This document shows positions 1-6,975 of a DNA stretch of 9,328 bases, piece by piece. Positions within the stretch are counted from its first letter, which is position 1, and the number at the start of each line of letters is the position of its first letter. Below the pieces are notes generated by a model. The model was not told the origin of the DNA. It saw only the letters and a program-made list of their open reading frames with translations, and did no database searches. The stretch comes from an uncultured euryarchaeote (lineage in GTDB: Archaea; Thermoplasmatota; Poseidoniia; Poseidoniales; Thalassarchaeaceae): assembly GCA_937897085.1 (NCBI GenBank), contig CALCOR010000007.1:1-9328 (forward strand). The letters run 5' to 3'. Both the position numbers and the translations under genes were made by a program.

Positions 1-117
1 CACCGATTTCTTCTGCTGCTTCTTGTCCGTCGTGCTGGACGCCTTGGACTTCGAACTCTTCGGCTTCGAACGCTTCGAGCGCTTCGAACCAGACGTGGAA
101 ATCTCGCTGTCGGGCAT
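1..117 (-). CDS. Unknown protein, Lys/Ser-rich N-terminus (partial)
   Basis: Only the first 39 codons lie inside the window; the gene continues beyond base 1. The visible part is a low-complexity, strongly basic tail built from Ser-Lys-Arg, Ser-Lys-Pro and Ser-Lys units followed by a Lys/Gln-rich stretch (DKKQQKKS), so it is probably disordered and could contact nucleic acid. Two ATGs are possible, at 123 and at 117. An AGAGGGG Shine-Dalgarno-like stretch (minus strand, 130-124) touches the first ATG but sits 6 nt before the second, so I chose 117; using 123 adds only Met-Arg. A 7-bp hairpin (137-153) lies just upstream. Coding is supported by the ribosome-binding-like site and by the codon-phased SKR repeat, but no domain is visible and no function can be given. 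Confidence 0.55.
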   Translation of the reverse strand, partial: MPDSEISTSGSKRSKRSKPKSSKSKASSTTDKKQQKKSV

Positions 118-136
118 CCGCATCCCCTCTGACTCA

Positions 137-153
137 AGGGCGCTACGCGCCCT
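137..153. repeat. 7-bp perfect inverted repeat, 3-nt loop
   Basis: AGGGCGC and GCGCCCT flank the trinucleotide TAC. The pairing is almost all G-C, so the hairpin would be stable in RNA. It lies about 20 nt upstream of the leftward gene's preferred start, and could be a leader hairpin, a protein-binding palindrome or chance. There is no T-tract, so it does not look like a terminator. Confidence 0.4.
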
Positions 154-179
154 CTTCGTCATCAAATGCTGGGATAGGG

Positions 180-194
180 GGGCTGAAAAAGCCC
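180..194. repeat. 5-bp inverted repeat with GAAAA loop
   Basis: GGGCT and AGCCC enclose a five-base GAAAA loop. It is short, so chance is a serious alternative, but the G-C-rich stem and A-rich loop make a plausible small RNA hairpin in the divergent intergenic region. Confidence 0.25.
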
Positions 195-304
195 ACGGGT
201 CCAAAACCATACGAAAACAGGATTTGCGTGGGTGCAGAATCGGCTTTGGTCTGCGGTAGCGGCGCGCCCCAAAGGAGATGAGCGGGGACCGGTGAGAAGC
301 GGGC

Positions 305-781
305 ATGGGCGGCGATGAGGAAGTAGGTGTACAGCGACGCTATGCGCCCAAGTCAATCTGCTTCGGATGTGGGCCGGCCAATGAGAAAGGTCTGCGCATC
401 GACTCCAAGCGCAGCGAGAACGGCTTGGAACTCTGGTTCACCCCATCAGAAGAGCATCAGGCGTTCCCAGGAATGGTGAATGGAGGCATCATCGGTACTC
501 TGCTCGACTGTCACGGCAACTGGGTGGCGGCGATCGCGCTGATGGACTCACACGGAGAAGACCACCCCCCCTGCACGGTCACAGCCTCGTACTCGGTTCA
601 ACTGCGCAGGCCCACCCCTGCCAACACCCCCCTGCACGTCACAGGAGAGGTGCTCGAACTCATGGAGGACCGTGCCCGGGTGAGCATGCAGCTGATGGCG
701 GATGGCAAGTTGTGCGCCAAGGGAGAGGGGCTGTTCGTCTCGGTGAACGAGGGCCACCCGGCATACCACCGCTGGGACTGA
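305..781 (+). CDS. PaaI-like hotdog-fold thioesterase
   Basis: This 158-residue protein fits a single-domain hotdog-fold acyl-CoA thioesterase of the PaaI type (COG2050-like). Such enzymes hydrolyse acyl- or aryl-CoA thioesters in the cytoplasm, usually as dimers or tetramers; the substrate cannot be read here. The N-terminus has the family's Cys-containing lead-in (CFGCGPANEKGLRI, 19-32). The core follows as HQAFPGMVNGGIIGTLLDCH (51-70), which holds the Gly-Gly turn of the hot-dog helix and an Asp (D68) in the usual acidic position. Later strands include TVTASYSVQLRRPTP (91-105). Asn59 stands where many members have His (VNGG rather than VHGG), which may mark a subfamily. An in-frame TGA at 293 rules out a longer start, and ATG 305 has only a weak GAGAAG before it. 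It is first of three co-directional genes, 78 bp before the SprT-like gene. Fold assignment is strong; substrate is unknown. Confidence 0.85.
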   Translation: MGGDEEVGVQRRYAPKSICFGCGPANEKGLRIDSKRSENGLELWFTPSEEHQAFPGMVNGGIIGTLLDCHGNWVAAIALMDSHGEDHPPCTVTASYSVQLRRPTPANTPLHVTGEVLELMEDRARVSMQLMADGKLCAKGEGLFVSVNEGHPAYHRWD

Positions 782-859
782 CGGAACCCCCATACGATCA
801 CCGGAAGACAACCAATACTGCCTCATCATTGAAGGCTGGCGACACCCGCGTGAGTCCCG

Positions 860-1468
860 ATGACTGTCGAACTGCCACCCGGTCAGCAACGCTTGCAGAT
901 CGAGTTCGCGCCGATGGAGATGGATCCGGTAGAGGAAACCACGACTCATGGGGGCCTCAACGGACTGCGCAACAGGGTGCTCGGAATCATGGCCACGATT
1001 CCTGAACTGGCAGATATGGACCTCTGTGGGCTGAAGGATGTGCCTCTCGGCAGGTTACGACGAGATGCGACTCGATTGCACGGCGTTTGTCGCTATCACA
1101 AGAGAAGGCGCGCCGCGGCTGACGGGCTCGGACCTAGTGATGTTCGCGAGGTTGCATTGCATCCACAGGTGATGGAGGAGGAGTGGGAGGAGTACGCCTC
1201 GTTCCTACTGTTCCACGAGTTCCTGCACGCTCTCGGTCATGTTCACCATGACAGAAACTTCCGGAAACTGGAATCAACTTGGCCGAATGCAGAAGCACAT
1301 GACCTTCAGAAGACCTTCGCACGGCACATTCGTGACGTCAACTGGCGTTGGTCGTGGACCTGTCCTAAATGCGGATGGTGCTGTTCCCGCTCGGTTCGGG
1401 CCGCCGGACGCTATCGCTGCCGCACCTGTCGCGTTCCGCTTGTCGATGTGCCGGCGGACACCGCCTGA
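860..1468 (+). CDS. SprT-like zinc metalloprotease with C-terminal zinc ribbon
   Basis: A 202-residue protein with two recognisable parts. Residues 117-134 carry LFHEFLHALGHVHHDRNF: HEFLH (119-123) is an HExxH zinc protease site with catalytic Glu120, and His130 followed by DRNF fits the third zinc ligand of SprT/WSS-type proteases. Residues 168-190 hold two Cys pairs, CPKC (168-171) and CRTC (187-190), typical of the SprT zinc ribbon, with extra Cys174 and Cys175 between them. In eukaryotes and bacteria, SprT/Spartan proteases have been tied to proteolysis of DNA-protein crosslinks; that role here is inference, though hel308 and radA lie nearby. The N-terminal 60 residues are acidic and unassigned. 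The start at 860 has no clear Shine-Dalgarno; ATG 914 (Met19) or ATG 920 (Met21) are alternatives. A YgjP/M48-like protease is the main alternative family. Confidence 0.82.
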   Translation: MTVELPPGQQRLQIEFAPMEMDPVEETTTHGGLNGLRNRVLGIMATIPELADMDLCGLKDVPLGRLRRDATRLHGVCRYHKRRRAAADGLGPSDVREVALHPQVMEEEWEEYASFLLFHEFLHALGHVHHDRNFRKLESTWPNAEAHDLQKTFARHIRDVNWRWSWTCPKCGWCCSRSVRAAGRYRCRTCRVPLVDVPADTA

Positions 1469-1525
1469 CGAGATCGAGCTTGCGAACTCCACGCAGAGCG
1501 AAAACCCAAACCGGACAGGGTTCTC

Positions 1526-1546
1526 CGCTCGCTCATGGAGCGAGCG
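1526..1546 (+). repeat. 9-bp perfect inverted repeat with the start ATG as loop
   Basis: CGCTCGCTC (1526-1534) and GAGCGAGCG (1538-1546) are perfect inverse complements, and the three bases between them are exactly the ATG that opens the long reading frame to 3565. In mRNA this would place the start codon in the tight loop of a G-C-rich stem. It could regulate initiation, serve as a palindromic protein site, act as a terminator-like structure after the SprT-like gene, or show that the true start is further down (ATG 1613). No T-tract follows. Confidence 0.6.
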
Positions 1547-3565
1547 AGCGCGACCCGCCCGCATGCACGCCCAGAGCGCACCCGCGATGGGCGCGCCGCC
1601 CGCATCGTGCTCATGTGTGCGATGCTCGGCCTGCTCCTGCCGGCGCCGGTCGCTGAGGCCGAGTTGAGTATCGGTGAGGCGACGCTCAATCTGACCTGCC
1701 TGACTGAGTCATCATGCCTGTTGGGCAACGAAGCGACCGGGCTGGACAGCATCAGCCGTCAGGAATCGGCGGCGACGCCCCTCAACCCGGTGGTCGTGCG
1801 ATTGGAATTCCCGATGGCTCCGGACCAGCGACAGATGTCCCTGCTGCCACCGACGCTCGACGAGTTGGTCATCGACCTCATCGTGCGGGAGGATGTCGGC
1901 GGACTCGCAGCACCCGACATCGTGGTAGATCTGCGCCTCGGCCCCAGCCAGAACCAGTGGACTATCCCTGCCGACACGACTCTGACCCAGCAACAGGGAA
2001 GATACCACATCGAGAACGAGGAACTGAATCTCGACCGCGGCAGGTTGCTGCGCCCTGGCAACCCGGTCAGCCTGACGCTGTCCTTCGAGATCGATCAACC
2101 AGTCACATGGGAGCTCCGCCTGCGCAGCGACTCGTGGCTCACGCTACCCGTTGAATGGAGTGCCGACGTCGACAGCGCGAACATCGACGAGCCGAGCAGC
2201 GCCGGCGATCCTGTGGAACTCGAGATGGTCGAGCAGATCCAGCAGGGAGCATTGCTCGACGCCGACCAGGACTGCTACACATTTCCCATCGAGGACAACG
2301 TGGAGGCCCTGACCCTGCACGTGAGTTGGAAGAGCGTTCCACTCGAGATAGAGCAGCCGCACACTCCACCTGACCTGATCAGGGAGGGAGGGAACTCGCC
2401 ACGAAACCCGGCCGTGAAGACGAGCTACGAAGGGGGAGAGACCGTGTCGGAGATACGCTATGAAGAACCTCGCAAGGGTGAATACCTCGCCTGCTGGACT
2501 GGCCTCTCAAACCACTTCCAGGCCTACTCCTGGTTCGGCAGACTATCCTACGAGGGCATCGGCAGCACATCACCTTCTGACTTCACTGGAGACGCCAGCT
2601 GGCTCTCCGGCCAGGCCCATGTGGGCAGCAGCGAAGAATTCCAGCAGTCCGGAGGGGCGGGCGTGTTCACATTGCTGCTCGCTCTGCTCGGCACCGGCGC
2701 AGGAATCTCCGGGTTGGCGTTCGCCTCGAACAATCGCTGGTCGAAACGGCTGTTGATCCCGTTAGCACTGGTCTTGCTGGTGGTCGGGGGTATCGCATCG
2801 CCCATCTGGGCGATGACCGATGAAGCGCCGCGAGCGCGCGAGGTGCTGCTCGACGACCTCATCGAGGCACGATTGGCGGGCATTGAGAGGGCTGGGCTGG
2901 ACAGCGGGCATGCAGCGGCAGTGAGTGGCATGTTCGGTGTGAAGCCGGGCGAGAACCTGCGCTTGCGCTTGCACGTGGTCGGTGCGCACCCGACTGACGA
3001 CGGTCGCTGGCAGGTGCACGTCGAGGAACTCGAGCAGGTGCGACTGGACAACTACGTGTTCGGCTATCTCAAGGACAACCCGATGACCGACATCGACAAG
3101 GTACGCTTCATCTTGGCTGCCGGTCGTCTGCTCACGCTCGACCTGCTGATGCTCGAGGCGCTGCTGATCGTCGATGAACCACCCGAGGGAGAACTGTTGC
3201 ACATCGACTGGAGCATGGCGGCGGCCAACGGGGCAGGCACCGCCGCGGATCCGGTCTGGACCAGCAGACCGGATTCCATTTCGCTGACTGACTGGACCCG
3301 TCTGCAGAATGACCTGTATCCAATACTGCTGACCATCTCCTACTGTGATTGCGGCATCGACGGCATGGAAGTCTCGTACATGGGGAACAGCCGCCTTCAA
3401 GGAGGTTCAATCCCCAGTTCAGAGGGAATTAACGTCGCTGATGGATTCGTAGCCAAGGAGGGGATGTGGGTGACCGGTGGAATCCTGCTGCTGCTTGCCG
3501 CCGGTGGGATCGAATGGTATCGTATGCGTCAGACCCAGGAACTCTCTGAGAAGATGTTCCGCTGA
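1535..3565 (+). CDS. Unknown membrane-anchored protein with large external domains
   Basis: I do not recognise a family for this 676-residue protein. It opens with an Arg-rich stretch and a hydrophobic signal-like segment (about 24-40, IVLMCAMLGLLLPAPVA) ending in an AEA cleavage-like motif at 40-42. Residues 43-375 form an acidic, beta-rich region with possible disulfide pairs (C54/C61, C247/C320). Two hydrophobic helices follow at about 377-396 and 405-426, then a second polar region (430-643, C604 and C606), a last helix (about 645-660) and a short charged tail. If the signal is cleaved, both large regions lie outside the cell and the tail inside. The start at 1535 lies in a hairpin loop without a Shine-Dalgarno; ATG 1613 (Met27) would leave a shorter signal peptide and is a serious alternative. 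It lies 66 bp after the SprT-like gene and converges on the next gene with a 25-bp gap. A surface or cell-envelope role is inference. Confidence 0.75.
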   Translation: MERASATRPHARPERTRDGRAARIVLMCAMLGLLLPAPVAEAELSIGEATLNLTCLTESSCLLGNEATGLDSISRQESAATPLNPVVVRLEFPMAPDQRQMSLLPPTLDELVIDLIVREDVGGLAAPDIVVDLRLGPSQNQWTIPADTTLTQQQGRYHIENEELNLDRGRLLRPGNPVSLTLSFEIDQPVTWELRLRSDSWLTLPVEWSADVDSANIDEPSSAGDPVELEMVEQIQQGALLDADQDCYTFPIEDNVEALTLHVSWKSVPLEIEQPHTPPDLIREGGNSPRNPAVKTSYEGGETVSEIRYEEPRKGEYLACWTGLSNHFQAYSWFGRLSYEGIGSTSPSDFTGDASWLSGQAHVGSSEEFQQSGGAGVFTLLLALLGTGAGISGLAFASNNRWSKRLLIPLALVLLVVGGIASPIWAMTDEAPRAREVLLDDLIEARLAGIERAGLDSGHAAAVSGMFGVKPGENLRLRLHVVGAHPTDDGRWQVHVEELEQVRLDNYVFGYLKDNPMTDIDKVRFILAAGRLLTLDLLMLEALLIVDEPPEGELLHIDWSMAAANGAGTAADPVWTSRPDSISLTDWTRLQNDLYPILLTISYCDCGIDGMEVSYMGNSRLQGGSIPSSEGINVADGFVAKEGMWVTGGILLLLAAGGIEWYRMRQTQELSEKMFR

Positions 3566-3590
3566 TTCAGCGGACAGCGGTGATTCAGTT

Positions 3591-4256
3591 TCAGACACGG
3601 CCCAGGACGTCGTCAAGCATCTTCTTCTCATCGTCGTCGATGATGCCATCTTCGAGTGCGTCGCGGATTTTCTGCATGTCCTCCTCGGACAGTCCCGCCG
3701 AGCGTCCTGAACCCTCAATGAGCGCCATCTCAGCCGCGGTCGCCTTCCCGTCCCTGATGGCTGCGTTGATGGCTGCGCGGGTGGCGATCTTCGCCGCATC
3801 GCGCGGTGGAATGTCCAGCATGTCACTGAGCATGGACAACTCATCGAGTTCAATGTCGGTGAGCACTCCATCCTCGTACGCCGCCTGATAGGCTTCCAGC
3901 AGGAAACTGCCGTACTGGTCTGGGTGAAGCAGAACGTCGCGGATGAGGCCATAGTCAACGCTGCGCTTGGAAGGGGAAGTCAATTCCAGCGTCGCCAAGC
4001 TGCGGCGCATCTCCTTCACACCCATATCCTTCAGGCCGTGTCCGATCCATGACAGGCCGAGCGCGGTGACGCCGCCGCCGAGCCACTGCATGGTCGACGA
4101 TTGGAGGAGGCTGCCGGGATTGATCATCTGATGCAAGCCGATCATGACCAGCAGTGAGCCCCAGAACACCTCCAGCCAGTCGTTGATGTCCGGTTCATCG
4201 TCGAACACCTCGAGCCGTTCCTCGACGAGTTGCTCGACGCTGCCATCCTCGGCCAT
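3591..4256 (-). CDS. Two-TM protein with three TerB/EF-hand-like repeats
   Basis: This 221-residue protein starts at ATG 4256 (MAEDGSVEQL); the frame stays open upstream to 4394, but that extension looks non-coding and would overlap the divergent helicase start. Two hydrophobic segments (about 28-46 and 57-73) suggest membrane anchoring by a helical hairpin. The C-terminal half contains three related units with DG then Glu six residues after the Gly: D129-G130/E136, D169-G170/E176 and D203-G204/E210. Units 1 and 2 share Lys-Ile at the same spacing (K156-I157, K196-I197). Such DG-x5-E helical repeats are typical of TerB-like (tellurite-resistance-like) domains. The spacing also matches positions 5, 6 and 12 of an EF-hand, but the ligands at positions 1 and 3 are missing in units 1 and 2. 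Function is unknown. It is divergent from hel308 across 136 bp, with a 6-bp inverted repeat just upstream of its start. Confidence 0.75.
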   Translation of the reverse strand: MAEDGSVEQLVEERLEVFDDEPDINDWLEVFWGSLLVMIGLHQMINPGSLLQSSTMQWLGGGVTALGLSWIGHGLKDMGVKEMRRSLATLELTSPSKRSVDYGLIRDVLLHPDQYGSFLLEAYQAAYEDGVLTDIELDELSMLSDMLDIPPRDAAKIATRAAINAAIRDGKATAAEMALIEGSGRSAGLSEEDMQKIRDALEDGIIDDDEKKMLDDVLGRV

Positions 4257-4262
4257 CGCCCT

Positions 4263-4279
4263 GCTCAGTCTGCCTGAGC
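4263..4279. repeat. 6-bp perfect inverted repeat in divergent promoter region
   Basis: GCTCAG (4263-4268) and CTGAGC (4274-4279) surround five bases, TCTGC. The palindrome sits 6 nt before the start codon of the leftward TerB-like gene and about 115 nt before the helicase start. It could be an operator for the leftward gene or a leader hairpin; its shortness means chance is possible. Confidence 0.3.
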
Positions 4280-4392
4280 CCTTCAACGTATCCGCTTTCG
4301 TTCCGCACATCCACGGTCGTGCCTCTGCCACCCTGCTGCTCTCGCGGTTTCTCACCGCTATCCTCTTGGGCGGCGGCGTGTGGATGAGGGTC

Positions 4393-6966
4393 ATGCCTGA
4401 CGGTGACGAGGTTCAATTGGCGGTATCGGAACTCGACCTGCCTCAGGATGTTCTGGATTTCATCGCTGAAGGATGGGGTATCGAGCGGTTGTATCCGCCA
4501 CAATCGGAGGCTGTCCCATACGCTCTCGCGGGGGATAACCTGCTGCTGGAGATACCAACAGCCAGTGGGAAATCATTGGTGGCGTACATGGCCATCCTGC
4601 GCAAATTGCTGGTCGACGAACCCGGCAGTCGCGCGGTCTACATCGTGCCGTTGAAGGCACTGGCGTCGGAGAAGGTAGAGGAGCTCCAGCAGGCGGGTGA
4701 CGCACTCGGCCTGAATGTGGGCATCGCCATAGGTGACCGCACTGGTGAGGCGGTGCGCGTCGATGACGCCGATGTGCTCGTGTGCACATCAGAGAAATTC
4801 GATTCGATGCTGCGCAACCGCGATGATCTGCTAGAACGAGTCAGCATCGTGATCGCCGATGAGGTGCACCTGATTCATGATGCGAGCCGTGGGCCGACGC
4901 TCGAAGTCAATCTGGCGCGGGTGCGAGACGTTCGTCCGGACGCTCAGATCATCGCGCTGTCGGCGACGGTGGGCAACGCCGCCGACCTCGCCGACTGGCT
5001 CGACGCCACCCTGATCACCTCGGACTGGCGTCCGGTTACATTGCAGTACGCCACCGAGTGCAATCTCGAGATTGAGGTTCGACGACAGGTCACCGCAGGA
5101 GACGATGAAGGCACGCTACCTGCTCCACGAAAGATTCCAGGCAAGAAAACCCAGCCTTTGGAAGCGATACTCAACGATGTGGTGGCGGATGGAGGGCAAC
5201 TGCTCTGCTTCGTCTCTACAAGAAGATCGGCAGTGAGTGCGGCAACCAAGTTGGGCGAGCGCATCCGCGCCCAACTGGAGCGAGATGAGGACGCGGTGGA
5301 CAGGCGAGCCCTGCTCGATGGGCTGGCTGACAAGTTCCAGCGAGGAGAGGACTCGTCGAGCCTCGCAGACAAGTTGGCTGAGGCGATCCGCGGCGGGGTG
5401 GCGTTTCACCATGCCGGACTGACGCCCCGTCAGAGGCGATTGGTCGAGGACGCTTTCCGCGAACGGACGCTCAACTGCCTCGTAGCCACTCCGACCCTGG
5501 CGGCGGGGGTGAACCTGCCCGCACGCAGAGTGCTGGTGCGTGACCTGCGCCGTTGGGACGGCAGCGGCAGCAAACTCCTGAGCGTCATCGAAGTGCAGCA
5601 GATGCTCGGTCGCGCCGGCCGGCCGCGACATGACAACCTGGGGGAGGCGTGGATCCACTGCAAGAACCACGAGGACGCAGATACCCTCGCGGAGTACTAT
5701 CTCAACGGGGACCCGGAAGAGGTCGTCTCCAAACTGCACATGGAAGCCCCCATGCGCATGCATGTGCTCGCCGCCATCGCAACCGGTGGACTTCGTTCGC
5801 GTTGGGCGATCGGCCGCTTCTTCGACTCGACCTTCCTAGCCTACAATCAACCGCGCGAACTGCTCGCTGACCGCATTGATGGCATCCTCGGATGGCTTGC
5901 CGAGCACGAGATGATCAACCGTGATGGCGAGGACGAGGACCTTGCTGCCGACATCGCCGCCAGCGTGGCGGAGATGGCCGTAGCCTCGCAGAGCGGAGCC
6001 GATGCGGAGGAATGGGATGACGAATTGCCCCCATGGGCCGTTGCGGCGAGGGATGAGGCTGGCGTCGGGCTGCGAGATTCACCCAGTATGCCTTCACTGC
6101 CGGCTCGCCGACCGAAGCGCAAGGGTCCGGCTGTGATCGGGTTCCAGAAAGCGTCGCAACTGAGCGACTCTACGCGCATGGAACCCGAGGCCCCCGAAGC
6201 GAATGCGATGTGCTATTCCGCCACGCCCTTCGGCGAGCGCATCTCCCGCCTCTACCTCGACCCGCTCTCGGGACATGTTCTACGTTCCGGGCTCAGGCGA
6301 GCTGTCTCCACCATCGCCGGACTCGATGAATCAACGGTGGTCTCGCCGTACGGGCTGCTGCACCTCATCTCGACCGTTCCCGACTTCCTTCCGCTATGGC
6401 CGCGCCAGGCGGAGCAGGATGGTCTGGAAGCGAAGTGCAGAGCCACCGAAGACCAAGTGCTCGTCAACCGGGAACTGCTGTTCGAGTGCAATCTCGACAT
6501 CGATCCGCTCGCGCACGCCAAGTGCGCCACCGCTCTTGAAGCGTGGATCGAGGAGGAGAGCCACAGGAACATCGAGCGGACCCTGGGTGTTGCGCCAGGG
6601 GACCTGCGGCTGCGCACAGATCTGGCGGAGTGGTTGCTCTACTCGTGCAGGGAGATATGCAGGCATGATGAATCACCAGATGAGGAGATGAGGGGAATGG
6701 TGGCACAACTGGTGGAGTGCATCGATGAACTACGGCAGCGAATCAGGCATGGGTGTCGCGAGGATCTGTTGCAACTGGTCTCACTCAGAAATGTTGGTCG
6801 CGCGCGAGCGCGCACGATGGCAGGCAAGGGGATGCGCACCGTAGCGGATGTAGTAGAGATGACCGAACGGGACCGTACGCGGCTGGCGGACGAGCGTGGC
6901 TGGAGCCCACAACTGGTGGAGAACATCGTCGAGCAGGCACGTCGACTATCCGGCCGAATACGCTGA
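4393..6966 (+). CDS. hel308: Hel308-type Ski2 superfamily 2 DNA helicase with an extra insert
   Basis: This 857-residue ATPase carries the full superfamily-2 motif set: Q-like LYPPQ (33-37), Walker A IPTASGKS (54-61), PLKALASEK (86-94), DEVH box (156-159), SAT (190-192), FVSTRRS (273-279), HHAGL (339-343), motif V ATPTLAAGVNLPA (365-377) and motif VI QMLGRAGRP (403-411). A winged-helix region (about 452-510), a helical ratchet region (from about 606, CYSATPFGERISRLYLDP) and a C-terminal helix-hairpin-helix region (about 791-852) with the Hel308-like RAR at 805-807 complete the Hel308 order. Hel308 is a 3'-5' ssDNA translocase that acts on stalled forks. Members usually run near 700-730 residues; the excess here is mostly a charged, Pro-rich insert at about 511-604. 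I chose ATG 4393 because GAGGG precedes it; ATG 4384 adds three residues. The upstream open frame to 4144 overlaps the divergent gene and is rejected. The gene ends 9 bp before the cgi121-like gene. Confidence 0.92.
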   Translation: MPDGDEVQLAVSELDLPQDVLDFIAEGWGIERLYPPQSEAVPYALAGDNLLLEIPTASGKSLVAYMAILRKLLVDEPGSRAVYIVPLKALASEKVEELQQAGDALGLNVGIAIGDRTGEAVRVDDADVLVCTSEKFDSMLRNRDDLLERVSIVIADEVHLIHDASRGPTLEVNLARVRDVRPDAQIIALSATVGNAADLADWLDATLITSDWRPVTLQYATECNLEIEVRRQVTAGDDEGTLPAPRKIPGKKTQPLEAILNDVVADGGQLLCFVSTRRSAVSAATKLGERIRAQLERDEDAVDRRALLDGLADKFQRGEDSSSLADKLAEAIRGGVAFHHAGLTPRQRRLVEDAFRERTLNCLVATPTLAAGVNLPARRVLVRDLRRWDGSGSKLLSVIEVQQMLGRAGRPRHDNLGEAWIHCKNHEDADTLAEYYLNGDPEEVVSKLHMEAPMRMHVLAAIATGGLRSRWAIGRFFDSTFLAYNQPRELLADRIDGILGWLAEHEMINRDGEDEDLAADIAASVAEMAVASQSGADAEEWDDELPPWAVAARDEAGVGLRDSPSMPSLPARRPKRKGPAVIGFQKASQLSDSTRMEPEAPEANAMCYSATPFGERISRLYLDPLSGHVLRSGLRRAVSTIAGLDESTVVSPYGLLHLISTVPDFLPLWPRQAEQDGLEAKCRATEDQVLVNRELLFECNLDIDPLAHAKCATALEAWIEEESHRNIERTLGVAPGDLRLRTDLAEWLLYSCREICRHDESPDEEMRGMVAQLVECIDELRQRIRHGCREDLLQLVSLRNVGRARARTMAGKGMRTVADVVEMTERDRTRLADERGWSPQLVENIVEQARRLSGRIR

Positions 6967-6975
6967 GCAACGGCT

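Larger units (their letters stand above)
118..304. promoter_or_regulatory. Divergent intergenic region with small hairpins
   Basis: This stretch separates the leftward Lys/Ser-rich gene from the rightward thioesterase gene and should hold both promoters. I see no convincing TATA/BRE pair on either strand. It holds two perfect small inverted repeats (137-153 and 180-194) and a weaker one (GCAGA at 234-238 with TCTGC at 250-254). AAGGAG at 272-277 runs directly into an ATG at 278, but that reading frame stops after five codons (TGA 293-295). It is in frame with the thioesterase and so blocks any upstream extension of that gene. No tRNA or C/D-box RNA could be made out. Confidence 0.4.

Noticed and set aside
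23..259. Plus-strand 78-codon frame at the left end
   Set aside because: It is the reverse of the repetitive Lys/Ser gene and reads as Phe-Glu-Arg repeats; the minus-strand frame has the ribosome-binding site.
161..304. Possible small RNA (C/D box or tRNA) in the left intergenic region
   Set aside because: TTGATGA on the minus strand resembles a C box, but no matching D box at a usable distance and no cloverleaf could be found.
2762..3400. A 212-codon minus-strand frame inside the membrane-protein gene
   Set aside because: It is fully antisense to the long plus-strand gene with coherent signal and membrane helices, and has no recognisable motif or ribosome-binding site.
3563..3588. Direct repeat TGATTCAG (3563-3570 and 3581-3588) in the convergent gap
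   Set aside because: Only two short copies, one including a stop codon; nothing distinguishes it from chance or a minor duplication.
4144..4392. Upstream extension of the helicase reading frame
   Set aside because: It overlaps the start of the divergent TerB-like gene, its residues are Ser-rich and unlike Hel308, and known Hel308 proteins begin shortly before LYPPQ, as the start at 4393 does.
4257..4394. Upstream extension of the TerB-like gene (46 more residues)
   Set aside because: It would run through the divergent intergenic region and onto the helicase start; MAEDGSVEQL at 4256 is a natural N-terminus.
5116..5763. A 215-codon minus-strand frame across the helicase
   Set aside because: It is antisense to helicase motifs IV to VI, so it must be a shadow.
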